Assembly (NCBI RefSeq): GCF_016545825.1
Contig: NC_052614.1
Coordinates: 13,410,559-13,474,558, forward strand
Origin: Eucalyptus grandis
Lineage: Eukaryota; Streptophyta; Magnoliopsida; Myrtales; Myrtaceae
Length of the DNA stretch: 64,000 bases
Direction of reading: 5' to 3'
The position numbers and the translations under genes are program-made. Below the pieces are notes generated by a model. The model saw only the letters and a program-made list of their open reading frames with translations, was not told the origin of the DNA and did no database searches. Below are positions 48,608 to 59,004 of this stretch, piece after piece (within the stretch, counting starts at the first letter, position 1; each line of letters opens with the position of its first letter).

Positions 48608-49873
48608 ATGAGAAGTGATGAATTGAATTCAACTCATTCTCAATTGCAACCACTTGATGAGACGACATCATTACCCAATCCAAGTGGGAGCATAATGGGA
48701 AATGATGTGCAAAGTGTACAATCTCCCATTAGGCGAACAAGTCGCCAAAGTATTCCCGTCGACGTTTTGGCATTGAAGGGGAAACTTTTATGGTTGCTCC
48801 ACAAGATGAGGATGAGCCAAGAAATATTAATGAGGCTCTGAATTGCCCTAGTAAGGAAAAATGGATCAATGCAATGGAAGAGGAAATGGAGTCAATGAAA
48901 TCAAACCAAGTCTGGGAACTGGTTGATCTGCCAAAAGGACGCAGAGCTATTGGGAACAAATGGGTTCTCAAAATAAAGCGAAAGGCTGATGGCTCGATTG
49001 AAAGGCATAAGGCTCGCCTTGTGGCGAAGGGGTATAATCAACAGGAAGGAATTGATTATGAAGATACGTTTTCTCCTGTAGTGAGATTTACCTCAATTCG
49101 CATTATTCTGGCAATAGTGGCTAGTCTCTGATCTTGAATTACATCAAATGGATGTAAAGACTGCTTTCCTCAATGGAGAATTAGAGGAAGAGATATATAT
49201 GGAACAACCTGTTGGTTTCATAGTGAAAGGCCAAGAAGAAAAAGTATGTCGACTTTTGAGGTCGATATATGGCCTTAAGCAGTCATCAAGACAATGGTAT
49301 ATACGCTTTCATAATGCCATAATGGCATATGATTTTACGATGATTGATGAGGATCATTGTGTATATATCAAAAGATCCAAGGATCAATTTGTGATCATAT
49401 CATTATATGTTGATGATATACTAATTGCTGGAAGCAATATGGAGTTTGTTAAGACTGTCAAAAGTTGGTTGTCTTCCAACTTTGAGATGAAGGATATGGG
49501 TGAGGCTGCATACATTCTTGGAGTTAAGATTTCAAGAGATCGTTTGAAGAGATCGTTGTCTCTTTCGCAAGAAACTTATATAAACAAAGTTCTAGAACGG
49601 TTTCGTATGCAAGATTGTAAACCCATAGACACTCCTATTGCAAAAGGTGAAGGATTGAGCCATAGCCTGTGTCCAAGGACTCCACAAGAGAAGGAACAAA
49701 TGAAACATGTTCCTTATGCAAGTGCTGTTGGGAGCTTGATGTACGCTATGATGTGTACAAGACCCGACATATGTTTTGCAGTTGGAATGGTGAGTAGATA
49801 CCAATCCAATCCAGTCCAAAGACATTGGAAAGCTGTCAAAAAGAATACCGAGGTATCTCAAGGGAACCGCTGA
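48608..49873 (+). pseudogene. pol: Copia pol, reverse transcriptase part
   Basis: The linker (48608-48841) and the RT start (48790-49131, EEMESMKSNQVWELVDLPKG and KARLVAKGYNQQEGIDYEDT) overlap in different frames. The RT palm follows at 49148-49873 in a third frame: MDVKTAFLNGELEEEIYMEQ, YGLKQSSRQW and the catalytic LYVDD at about 49403-49417. The frame is lost again near 49850, before the text continues out of frame to 50040. At least three frameshifts are needed to explain the layout. Confidence 0.9.
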
Positions 49874-50043
49874 TTACAAGTTGAATTACCAAGGAAAGGA
49901 TCTGCGACTTGAAGGCTATTCGATGCTGATTGGGGAGGAGATTTAGATGAAAGGAAATCTACCTCGGGATTTGCTTTCTCTTACCGAGCAATGGCGCAAT
50001 ATCATGGAGTAGTAAGAAGCAAACCTGCATAGCCTTATCCACG

Positions 50044-50382
50044 ATGGAAGCTGAGTTCGTGGCATTATCGATAGCAGTACAAGAAGCAGTTTGGCTTAAG
50101 AGATTCTTGGATCATTTAGGTGTTATTGAGAAAGCTGCAAATCCATTGTTGGTTAACTGTGATAGCCAAGCAGCTATAGCGTACACCAAAGATCCAAAGT
50201 ATCATGGCAAGACCAAACATATAGATACCAAGTATAACTTTGTAAAAGATATGATTGCACGAAAGGATGTGAACTTACAGTACATATCTACGCATAGAAT
50301 GGTAGCAGATCCTATGACAAAGCCAATACCTAGAGATGTGTTTTGTGGTCATGTAAAATCTCTAGGATTGCGTAGAGTCTGA
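50044..50382 (+). pseudogene. pol: Copia RNase H part
   Basis: MEAEFVALSIAVQEAVWLKR, then CDSQAAIAYTKDPKYHG and KTKHIDTKYNFVKDMI, are the C-terminal RNase H text of Copia polyproteins. The part before the Met lies in another frame. It ends at a stop at 50380-50382. Confidence 0.9.
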
Positions 50383-51453
50383 TGTACTGAATTGTAATTT
50401 CCCGAGTTGTTCACATTTATGAAATTTTGTTTTTCATTGATTAATGCCTATGAATCTTTGTATGATCTTTATGCATCTTAATGCTTAGTGCATTATTTTA
50501 AGTTAAGAAGTATGTCGGACAGATATAAGATTAGCCCACTCACACGGGTAATCGCCTCTATTTACTGTGTGATAAATAGAGATGAGACTGTTTTTAAGCT
50601 TATTATCTAGGTGATAATCGAGAGCTCAAGCTTAAAACACGCATGTCGCCTTAACTGAGTGTTAAGATGAGGACATAATACTTACTATGTTCGAAAGTAA
50701 AATAACCCACATGTTTTACTTTATCTGTCTAAGATGCCAGATGTGAGTTCTGATGAATTTTGTAAATGAGTAGATACGTGAACTCAAGTTAGACATTAGG
50801 TATGTCTGAACTATCATCTGTACGGTATTGAAAAGTGTAGACATACGCTCCATGGGAAAGGAGTTAATACCGTAATACGTATTTCATACTACGTATGCAT
50901 AAGACGACCAATAAGAGTGGCAAAAAGTTTGATCTCAACTTTTATGACGTGTGAGACTCTTGAGGAAAAGAGTTCCTCAATTTTTTTAGTCCTCTCAGGA
51001 CTCTTACTTATTCTCAAGATTTCTATTTAGTGTTTGCTATCTTAGGGTGTTGCCAATGGTCATGTGAGATTCGATCTAATGGGGCATTTCTAGAAAAGCA
51101 AGCTGGACTGAAATTGAGAGTTTGAAGGAAAGAGGAAGATCGATTTTAGAGAATCACATTATAGTTTTGTATTCACCTTTGGCCGACCAATTATAACTGT
51201 CTTTGTGATAATTATAATTGTGAATACAATATATATCATTGTTTAAAAGAGATTAAGAGAGATATAAATGTGAACGATCGATCTAGGGTACTGCATACTA
51301 AATCTACTCGGAGTGTGACGCCCATTATGAGCTGCTATATATTCCTAACAGATGTATAGCAACGAGCTCTCAAAGTATGCTGGTCGCACGGATTATTCAC
51401 CAGTATGAACGTTGAAGAGAGGTAAAGAGAATCCTGTTCGACCCACCTTGTGC
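50383..51453 (+). other. Copia 3' non-coding region
   Basis: About 1.07 kb without a coding frame between the RNase H stop and the polypurine tract. It is AT-rich, with no recognisable extra gene on either strand. Confidence 0.7.
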
Positions 51454-51463
51454 GAGTGGGAGA
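51454..51463 (+). promoter_or_regulatory. Polypurine tract
   Basis: GAGTGGGAGA directly abuts the TG of the right LTR, the position expected for plus-strand DNA priming. It carries one T interruption. Confidence 0.8.
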
Positions 51464-51884
51464 TGAAGGCTTTATTTGATTTGGGCTTAAGGCCCTGTTC
51501 GCCCAAGTTGGGCCCAGAAAGCCCGGCCCACGGGAAGACGGCCCGTGGAAAGGAGAGGTATAAAAGGGAGGAGAGAGAGAGAAAAACTACTATTGGAAAA
51601 TAACGTACGTATTTTTTTTCTCTCAACGCTCTCCCCCCTTACGTTGTTCCTCAAAGCAAACAAAGAAGCGCTTGAAGGATTTTTGCCTCCCGGATCGAAC
51701 AGACCGGATTCTCTCCCTCTATTGGCGTCGGTGTTTAATCTGTGGCTAAAAGGTACGCTCGATATCCGTGGTGTGCTTTAGGATCGGTGATGCGTGTTGA
51801 ATTCTTAGGCTTCGTCTTCCGCATTGATTTAGGGGTTCGATTCGGTATCGAATCCGTGTTTTCGGGGATCAGTAATTCCCAACA
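51464..51884 (+). repeat. Right LTR of the Copia element
   Basis: 421 bp, TG...CA, with TATAAAAG at 51559-51566. Its promoter points into UGT3 exon 1 from the antisense side. It differs from the left LTR only by short indels. Confidence 0.95.
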
Positions 51885-52421
51885 GTCCAGAACAGGACCT
51901 CTGGCACGCCGACTGCCTCGGCAGCGTCGAGTGTGAAGGTCGTCGAGACGTCCGACACCACACAGCTCACCGGTGGGGAACCCGATGTCGCACTCTCCTC
52001 ATTGAGCCTCTTGAGCAGGTCCTGGAAGTAAGGCAAGCAGCACTCCTCCGTGGACTGGCAGAGGGCTGGGATGTCCTGGGTGGCGTCGCCGTCGGAGGGT
52101 GGGAGGCCGTCGGGGATGGTCCGGAACCGGAAAGACGGGAGGCCGGCAAGGGAGGAGGGGCCGCGGGACCGCAGGAGGCGGTTGTGGTTGTACTCGGTGT
52201 TAACGAAGGTGACGTGGAAGCCCCGGTGGTGGAGGAGCTTGGCGAGGTTGAGCATGGCGTTGATGTGGCTCTGCGCTGGGAAGGGGATGCACACCGCGTG
52301 TGGCTTTTGGGTCATCTCTGTCGCACCCATCTCTCTATTCTCTTCTCTGTGTTTTGAGTGTTTTCTCGTTTGGGTACGAAAAGAGAGATGCCAATGGATA
52401 CGGGGAGAGAGGGTAGGTTGG

Positions 52422-52431
52422 TATAATTATA
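52422..52431 (-). promoter_or_regulatory. TATA box of the UGT3 promoter
   Basis: TATAATTATA about 95 bp upstream of the UGT3 start, equivalent in place to the UGT1 TATA box. The promoter outlived the insertion in the gene body. Confidence 0.55.
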
Positions 52432-52473
52432 GGCCGATCCGACATTTAATATGAGTTGGTTTGTTGGTTCGTT

Positions 52474-54830
52474 TGATGAAAAAATTCAACATAACATAAT
52501 ATTCGCTTGAATATTCATCATTTGGATAATTTAAAAGAATGAGTTGAAAGAAAATCATTCCAATCAATCAAAACATCTCTTTAAATTTAGGAAAATGACT
52601 TCACTTTTAAAAGTCAATTTAGAATACGGCTTTTCCTCCATCAATAACAAAATGTCCCCGATAATGGACCCGTGTGCTTAGTAGCCAAGCCCCCCAGTTG
52701 CTGGACCTTAGAGGCTAGCGGCTAGACTCGGATCACTCCTCAGTAGCCAGACCGCGCCTAAACTCAAGTTCTAGGGTTGCATTCGAGAATTTTTTTTTCT
52801 AATACTTGTTTCATTGCTTTCCTATAACAAGGACATATAATAAGAAATATGACTTCCATATTATTAGCAAAATTAACAAACACAAAAGAAAAAAAGTCAT
52901 TTTTTAAAATAATTTTATCTGAAAATATTTTCCGGTAAAATTCAATTCCTGCAAAATAATCGGTGTCATTAATTTGGTGAGTGGAAAAATGGATTTGTAA
53001 TAAGGAACATTAATAAACCGATGGATGTTCTAATAAGTGAAATATTTTTAAGAAAATAATTTACCATTTGTCCACATTAATTTACGGATCAATTGTACAC
53101 AACTACCATCATCACTACGTGTAGTGATGATGGTAGTTGTGTAGTGATGATGGTAGTTGTGTACAATTGATCTATAAAAAGTTAATAATGACTTGTCAAT
53201 TTCTTCGTGGTTAAATTGTAATTCGACACTTTAAAAAATAATGATCCTATATTCCCACGTTGTTAACCCCCTTCAAAGTAGCAGCCTTATCTCCGAGGAG
53301 TTATTCATTTCCCACGTTGTCAATTTCCTTCAAAATAACAATCTCAATCTCCATTTTCACCTAACTATTCTCCACAATCTCCTTAATGGATCTTCACATG
53401 CATAAGCCTTGCTACAATTCTTTGAGTGGATTATCTTGCTCCTTAGTTAAGATGCTCATCGACAACTTGGGCAAAATAATCCGCAATCATTTATCACTTG
53501 TCAATATGTGCCAACATTTATATCCAAGTCATCAAACAACATGTAATATTGACCAATCTTCAATCTATTAAATTGACTTCCTCCACGGATGATCAAATAT
53601 GCTCGGATAGTATATTCTCCACTCATATCCTTTTATCTTCGTTAATTTTGATGGTTGTATATGATGTTGTTGAGTCCACTTTTGTTGCTTCCTAATGATC
53701 ATAGCATGTCGATAATATTTAAATATCGGGCACTTTTGGGTGTCAACAGGTTTCAAATACTAGATTAGTTAAATAAACTTATAAAAAATAAGTATCCTAA
53801 TTATTGAAAACGTTAAAAATGGAAAACTTTCCTCGTTATATTTCAAGAGCTCGTCCGGAATTAAGGATTTGCAGTAGACAGTTGAAATTAAAGATTGAAT
53901 TTTAGGTAACGAGAGAATTATTCAATAACATTAGCGAAATAGTGTGGTCCATGAAAAATGTTTTGAGAGGTGAAAGGCCATGGGGAGATATTGACTACGA
54001 CCCATGTATCTCTTATTTGAGCTCATATTCTTCCATCCATATATTCATTTATTCATATGCATCCCCATTAGTAGATCTCAAGATCGAATTCCATGCTTGT
54101 GCTGCCAACGAATTAAATAGCCACTTTTATCATCTTTTTCTTAAATGGAACGAATTACGTTACATAGCCATTTTCTTTTTTCTTCTTATCGTGTGAAGTA
54201 GCAACTTTTTTGCTGCGCAAGTTAAAATTATTTTTTTTATCGTTTATTTTTAATGAACTCAAATTATCCTCATCAAACTTCAAATGGGTTCAAATGGCTA
54301 AGCAATCTGGAGGCTCACTTCACACTGCACGCCTCATGAGTCGATTAGATATAAGCATCCGGTCTATATGCGTGATGTAACTTGAAAGAATTTATATGCA
54401 ATTAGTCGGAGTTTAGCGGATGATTTTTGACTTTTGAGCTAAGAATACCCAGAACAATTTGCGGTGCATTTGAATTTACCGGTCTAGTTAGTTAAATGTT
54501 TATGCAAATTCAACACCTGGTTTTGGCTAACAAATGACTGAAGAGGTTGAAATTTGAAGAACTTTTCTTCTTGTAATGTATATTTTTTTGGCGGGCTACG
54601 TACCACATGACCCATGATTGGAGAAAATGTCTAAACATTCCAGTGAGCCCATGCATTGCTTCGCCTCCTGCCTATCCTCTCATTTAAAGTAATGTACTCC
54701 AGAAAATTGTTTGGCTAGGTATTTTAGTGATAGGGACGTCTTTAATTATATTTTATTCAATATAAAAATTATTTTTCATGGCATAGGTTGAGTGTCTATA
54801 GGACACTCATAAACAAAATCCCAGTAGTGT
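52474..54830. repeat. Copy-B counterpart of 29445-32760
   Basis: In forward order it matches the inverted 29445-29635 (at 52474-52670), then 29690-30110 (at about 52745-53120), then 31775-32760 (at about 53200-54820). The middle 1.7 kb of copy A is absent. No gene is supported. UGT2 and its flanks (32760-36395 in A) are missing after 54820. Confidence 0.75.
53087..53172. repeat. Perfect fold-back with an extra tandem 20-mer
   Basis: The left arm 53087-53117 is the exact reverse complement of 53142-53172 (31 bp). An additional 20-bp copy of tagtgatgatggtagttgtg (53122-53141) precedes its twin at 53142-53161. The loop is 4 nt if the inner copy pairs. Copy A has only the left-arm sequence (about 30038-30068). 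Confidence 0.95.
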
Positions 54831-56135
54831 AAATGATTTAAAAACAAAAATACACATTTCTTAACACACTGTGAACATAAATGTAATTACCAATTTTAAC
54901 AGTGACACTTAAACGTTGAAATTGTCAAAACACATTTAATGAGATTTAATAAATAACCTAAGGGCACTCTTTAACATTTTACGGTGTGTTTGTTCTGCAT
55001 AAATTGAATGATTTGGAAAAAAAAAATTCTGCAAAATATCATTTGGTCACTTAGGGACAAAATATATTTTCGTAGTCCATGAAAAATCTTTTTTTATTGA
55101 TTAATTATTTCAAACAATACAAATATTCATCTTTGATAAAATATATTTCAAATTATATAATTTTCGTGAAATGAATGGAGCCTTTTCAACGTACATTCAT
55201 TTGATTTTGCAACTTGGGTCCATACTTGAGATTTTTGATGGAGTCGATTTTTGATGGAGTCGCCCTTCAATGTAGCAACTAGTAGATGAGGCAATTAAAA
55301 TCATAAATGCACCTCTCAGCGCTGTCCATAATTCAGAAGTTACGTATAGATTGGTGGGCCGAGCAATGGCCACCGAATCATGAAAGGAAACTTGACCCGA
55401 GACATCGTCATTCCTAATCGGTCTCCTCGCCACCACTGAAATAGTTCCTGTCTCATCGCCGGACCATTCACCAACCGTTCCAGTGCTGGTTGGGACAATG
55501 GGGGCCTTGACCGAACACGACGCGCGGAACCATATTTGGAACCAACCAATCAAAAAGCTAGTCAGAGTTGATGCGTGACCCATCCATCAAGGATATGCAT
55601 GATCTAATGGAGATAATATGCGTACTCTCAAGAGGTGCAGAGAATCGAGGTAGACATTTGAATAATCTCCGACAGAGGGAAATATCCTGAAGAAATAACT
55701 CTAGTAGGAGGCAATTCCTTCCATCGGGAAACCAACATCAAAAAGGTCTCTTCCTAAGTGTCCCGCATCGAGGCTCGACCATGAAGCCGGATTCAACTTA
55801 TGTGAAATGTCCAACATCCATCGAATAAAAAACAAGCAAGGGAACAACAACTATTCAGCAACTCTTGCAGATTTTCCAATCCAAGTTATAGAACAAAAGT
55901 TCTCTCCCCATATCTTGACAAAAAAAAAAAAAAAAAAAAAATTTCCACTCGCAAAACTTACCCTTGCCTATCAACTTGGTTAGACATGGGGACAATTTCT
56001 CTCGCTCTCATCTATTTGTCTGGTTGCACATTTTATTTCGAAGAATCAAAATAAATTCTTCTTTTTCTTTTCCTCCTTTTTGTCACCACAATATAATACA
56101 ATGCTAGTTCGACCGAAAAAAAGTATAGTACAATT

Positions 56136-57224
56136 GGAAAAAGTATCAAAAGGTTTTAAACATTTTGTATTGGCACTAATTCAGTGCTAAACTTTTCAAT
56201 TAAATCAATTTAGTCAATCTAATTAATTTAAGTCGAAAATTGCTGACGTGGCCACTGGCGGTCTTATGTGGCGTCACATGGACAAATTTTATAATTTTTA
56301 ATATTTTTCAGATTTGTTAAATTATTACTATTTTCTTATTTTTTTCTTATTTTTTTCCTTTCTCCTTACCCCTTTGCAGGCGAGGTTGCCACCTGACCAT
56401 CGTCGGCCACTGGCTAATTGGGGCAAGGGTCCCCATGCCCTCACTACCATTAGTGGGCCACCACGCCCTCGTCGACCACAAGTGAGGGCGTAGGCCCCCA
56501 CCCAAATCCAGGCAAGGCCTAAAACCCTCACCCATTGGTCGATGAGGGCGCAATGGCCCTCATCGGCCAAGGGCAAGGGCCTCTGCACCCTTGTTAGCCA
56601 TAGGCGAGGGCGTGAAGGCCCATGCTTATGGCGGGTGAGAGTTGCAACGCCTTAGGCGAGGCCGTCATGGCCCTCACCTAGATTTGGACAAGGGCTCGAT
56701 GCCCTCACTTGTGGTGGGTGAGGGCATCGTGCCTTCACCTAGATTTGGGCGAGGGCCGCTACGCCCTCGCTTGTGGCTAACGAGGGCACAGAGGCCCTTG
56801 TTGGCCAATGGGCAAGGGTTTTGGCCCTCGCCTGAATTTGGGTGGGGGCCGACACCCTCGCTTGCGGCTGGTGAAGGTGTGTTGGCCCTCGCTCCAACCA
56901 ACTTGTGGCCGGCAATGGTCAACTGGCAATCTTATTGGCCATGGGGTAAGGAGAAAGGAAAAAGGAAAAAAAAAAAACAAGAAAAGAGAAAAAATAATAA
57001 TAATAATTTAAAAAATCTGAAAAATATCAAAAATTATAAAATTTGTCCATGTGGTGCCGCATAAGACCACCGGTGGCCATGTCAATAATTTCCGGTTTAA
57101 ATTAGTTAGATGGATTGAATTGGGACCAATATGAAAATGTTTAGGACTAAATCGGTCAAATTGAAAAGTTTAAAACTAAATTGGTACCAATATAAAATGT
57201 TTATGACTTTTTTGGTACTTTTCC
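56136..57224. mobile_element. Long-TIR fold-back element (MULE-like MITE), 1.09 kb
   Basis: The left end GGAAAAAGTATCAAAAGG and right end CTTTTTTGGTACTTTTCC are inverted partners. The pairing continues through the interior, for example gacaaattttataattttt with its complement at about 57028-57048, and cctttctccttacccc with its complement near 56943-56958. The core (56380-56940) is GC-rich, with many imperfect gggcgagggc/gccctcgcc units on both strands. Copy A has no insertion at the matching site near 37640. The flanks (agtacaatt and agtaccaat) suggest an imperfect 9-bp duplication, hence the tentative Mutator-like assignment. Confidence 0.75.
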
Positions 57225-58233
57225 CCAGTACCAATACCATGTTGTAGGAAGAGTTTTCATTCTTCATCTAAAGTCATGGAAAGTCTTCCATCAATCTTTA
57301 AAATGAAGATGAAAATTCTCTCACATCGCGGGTTTGACTCATCTTTGAATAGACAAGTTTGAGTTTTGTACCCAAGAATGTATAAGGATCCATTGTTGTT
57401 GGGACATGCATGCAACAAAAGTTTGATATATGGAGAAAATGGGTTCAATTAGTTACCTAAGTTGACTCGTACTAGGGCTTGAGCTATTTCTCTCTTGTGA
57501 TTACCCTAAGATAAGGTATAAGGTTCAGACTGTTCGCTATGCCCTTATAAGTGATATATATTTTAGCCATGTTGACCGAGAGGCTGAATTAGAATGTTTG
57601 TGGGAAGGAATCTCTTGGATCATTGCAGTTATCCCAATTGGGATTTCCATTACGGTTGTGTTTTATTTGTTTACCTACTTTTGTTTCTTGGGATGGATCC
57701 GAATATATTGATTGAAATTCAAATTAACTCATTTAAGGACAATTTTAGGCATCAAGCATGAATTCTTGTGACACGCGATTTCAGTTGGCTTAAATGGGCA
57801 TTTTATCATGAGAAAGTATGATCATGATGGCACAATCAAAATTTTCACTTTCGACACCAAGGAATCCCAATGGCACATTTGTTTACCTGATAAATGGATT
57901 TGCAAATGTTGTGTATCTATTGATCGAAAGTGGTCGTTTGAGGACAACGAATTTAAGCATCAAACAGAAATTCTTGAAATGCACGGTCGTGATGGGCTTA
58001 AAGATGACATCTCGTCGTGAGAAGTACGTCAAGCGATGTTCCTGGCATGACCAAAATCGAGTTTCCACACGGAGGAATCTAGACGACACATTTGGAAGAT
58101 GTGTTAGTTGATGAAATGATTGACAGTATGGAAAGATGATGATGGATGAAGGTACAAGGATGGCAACGACTTCAAACTTGAAGCAGGGACTTGGGAGTTC
58201 CATCGGTATCCTTCTAAATATATTTTATTTTTA

Positions 58234-59004
58234 GGAAAAATTTCAAATAAAGACTTAAAGTGAGCATACTTTTTCAAATAAGGATCCGAAGTGACCATTA
58301 TTCCAAAAAAGAACCTGGAATGACTAACAAGTCTCAAATAAGGACCTGAACCCGCCGGCCGGCCAAAATGTTTACCGGCCGGCGAGCGTGCAACATTTCT
58401 GGTGGCTGGAATATGGGCAATTTTTTCTTTAAAAAATATAGATAAAAATTAACAAACCTCATAACAAAACCCCCAAACTCTTCACGTTCTTCTTCTTTTG
58501 CTCTTCATCTTTTACGTTCTTTGTCCCCTCTCGTTTGGAGAACCCAAATTCTCTGTTAATGGAGCAAGATCCTTGGTTCCCTGAGTTCCAAAGGTACTCC
58601 CTTCCTCCCTCATTCTCTGTCTCTCTCTCAATTTGTGTTCCATTAACATAAAATTTCAGTTCTCCAAGCGAGAGAGGACAAAGAACGGAGAAGATGAAGA
58701 GTAGAACAAGAAAAATGTGAGAACGTGAAGAGTTTTTTTTAGGTCAAAAGAAGGTGAAGGGTTTGAGGGGTTTTTTTTAGGGTTTGTTAATTTCTATCTA
58801 TATTTTTTTTGGACAAAATTGCCCATATTTTGACCATAAAAAATGTTACATGCTTGCCGACTAGTGAGCATTTTGGCCTGCCGGCAAGTTCAGGTCCTTA
58901 TTTGAGACTTGTTAACCACTTCGGGTTTTTATTTGTGACAACAATCACTTCGGGTTCTTATTTGAGAAAATATGCTCACTTTGGGTCTTTATTTGAGATT
59001 TTCC
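58234..59004. mobile_element. Near-complete palindromic element, 0.77 kb
   Basis: The left end GGAAAAATTTCAAATAAAGA and the reverse complement of the right end, GGAAAATCTCAAATAAAGAC, match. Inverted similarity continues almost to the centre: shared blocks include acaagtctcaaataaggacc, aattaacaaacc and ttctttgtccYctctcg. Repeated 'tcaaataaggacc' phrases occur within each arm. Copy A lacks it (site near 39240). It has no coding capacity. It is a MITE-type fold-back, family uncertain (Mutator-like by its GGAAAA ends). Confidence 0.8.

Larger units (their letters stand above)
44251..51884 (+). mobile_element. Ty1/Copia LTR retrotransposon, 7.6 kb, in UGT3 exon 1
   Basis: LTRs at 44251-44668 and 51464-51884 start TG and end CA. 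The 5-bp target duplication gtcca lies at 44246-44250 and 51885-51889. Next come a primer-binding site, a GC-rich leader, and gag, protease, integrase, reverse transcriptase and RNase H in Copia order (integrase before RT). A polypurine tract precedes the right LTR. The coding region is broken by several frameshifts, so this copy probably cannot make its own proteins. I do not assign a Copia lineage. The element lies opposite to the UGT3 reading direction. Confidence 0.97.
42798..52330 (-). pseudogene. UGT3: UGT85-family glucosyltransferase split by a Copia insertion
   Basis: Exon 1 is in two pieces, 51890-52330 (start [13 protein letters not shown]) and 44172-44250. Exon 2 is 42798-43735. 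The 7.6-kb Copia element and its duplicated gtcca interrupt codons around EVLFWT/ISACAFMG. Ignoring the insertion, the frame is fully open at 485 codons with the same phase-1 intron as the sisters. No other stop or frameshift is seen, so the insertion is the only visible lesion. His22 (PAQSHINAM) and Asp127 (VVSDVS, where the sisters have VVSDG) are kept. The PSPG box has HCGWNSIIES and FFADQ. The gene is closest to UGT1. It is almost certainly non-functional as it stands. Confidence 0.93.

Noticed and set aside
53087..53172. Short palindrome and tandem repeats as a CRISPR-like array
   Set aside because: Plant nuclear DNA, only two repeat copies with no spacers. It is explained as a rearrangement scar.
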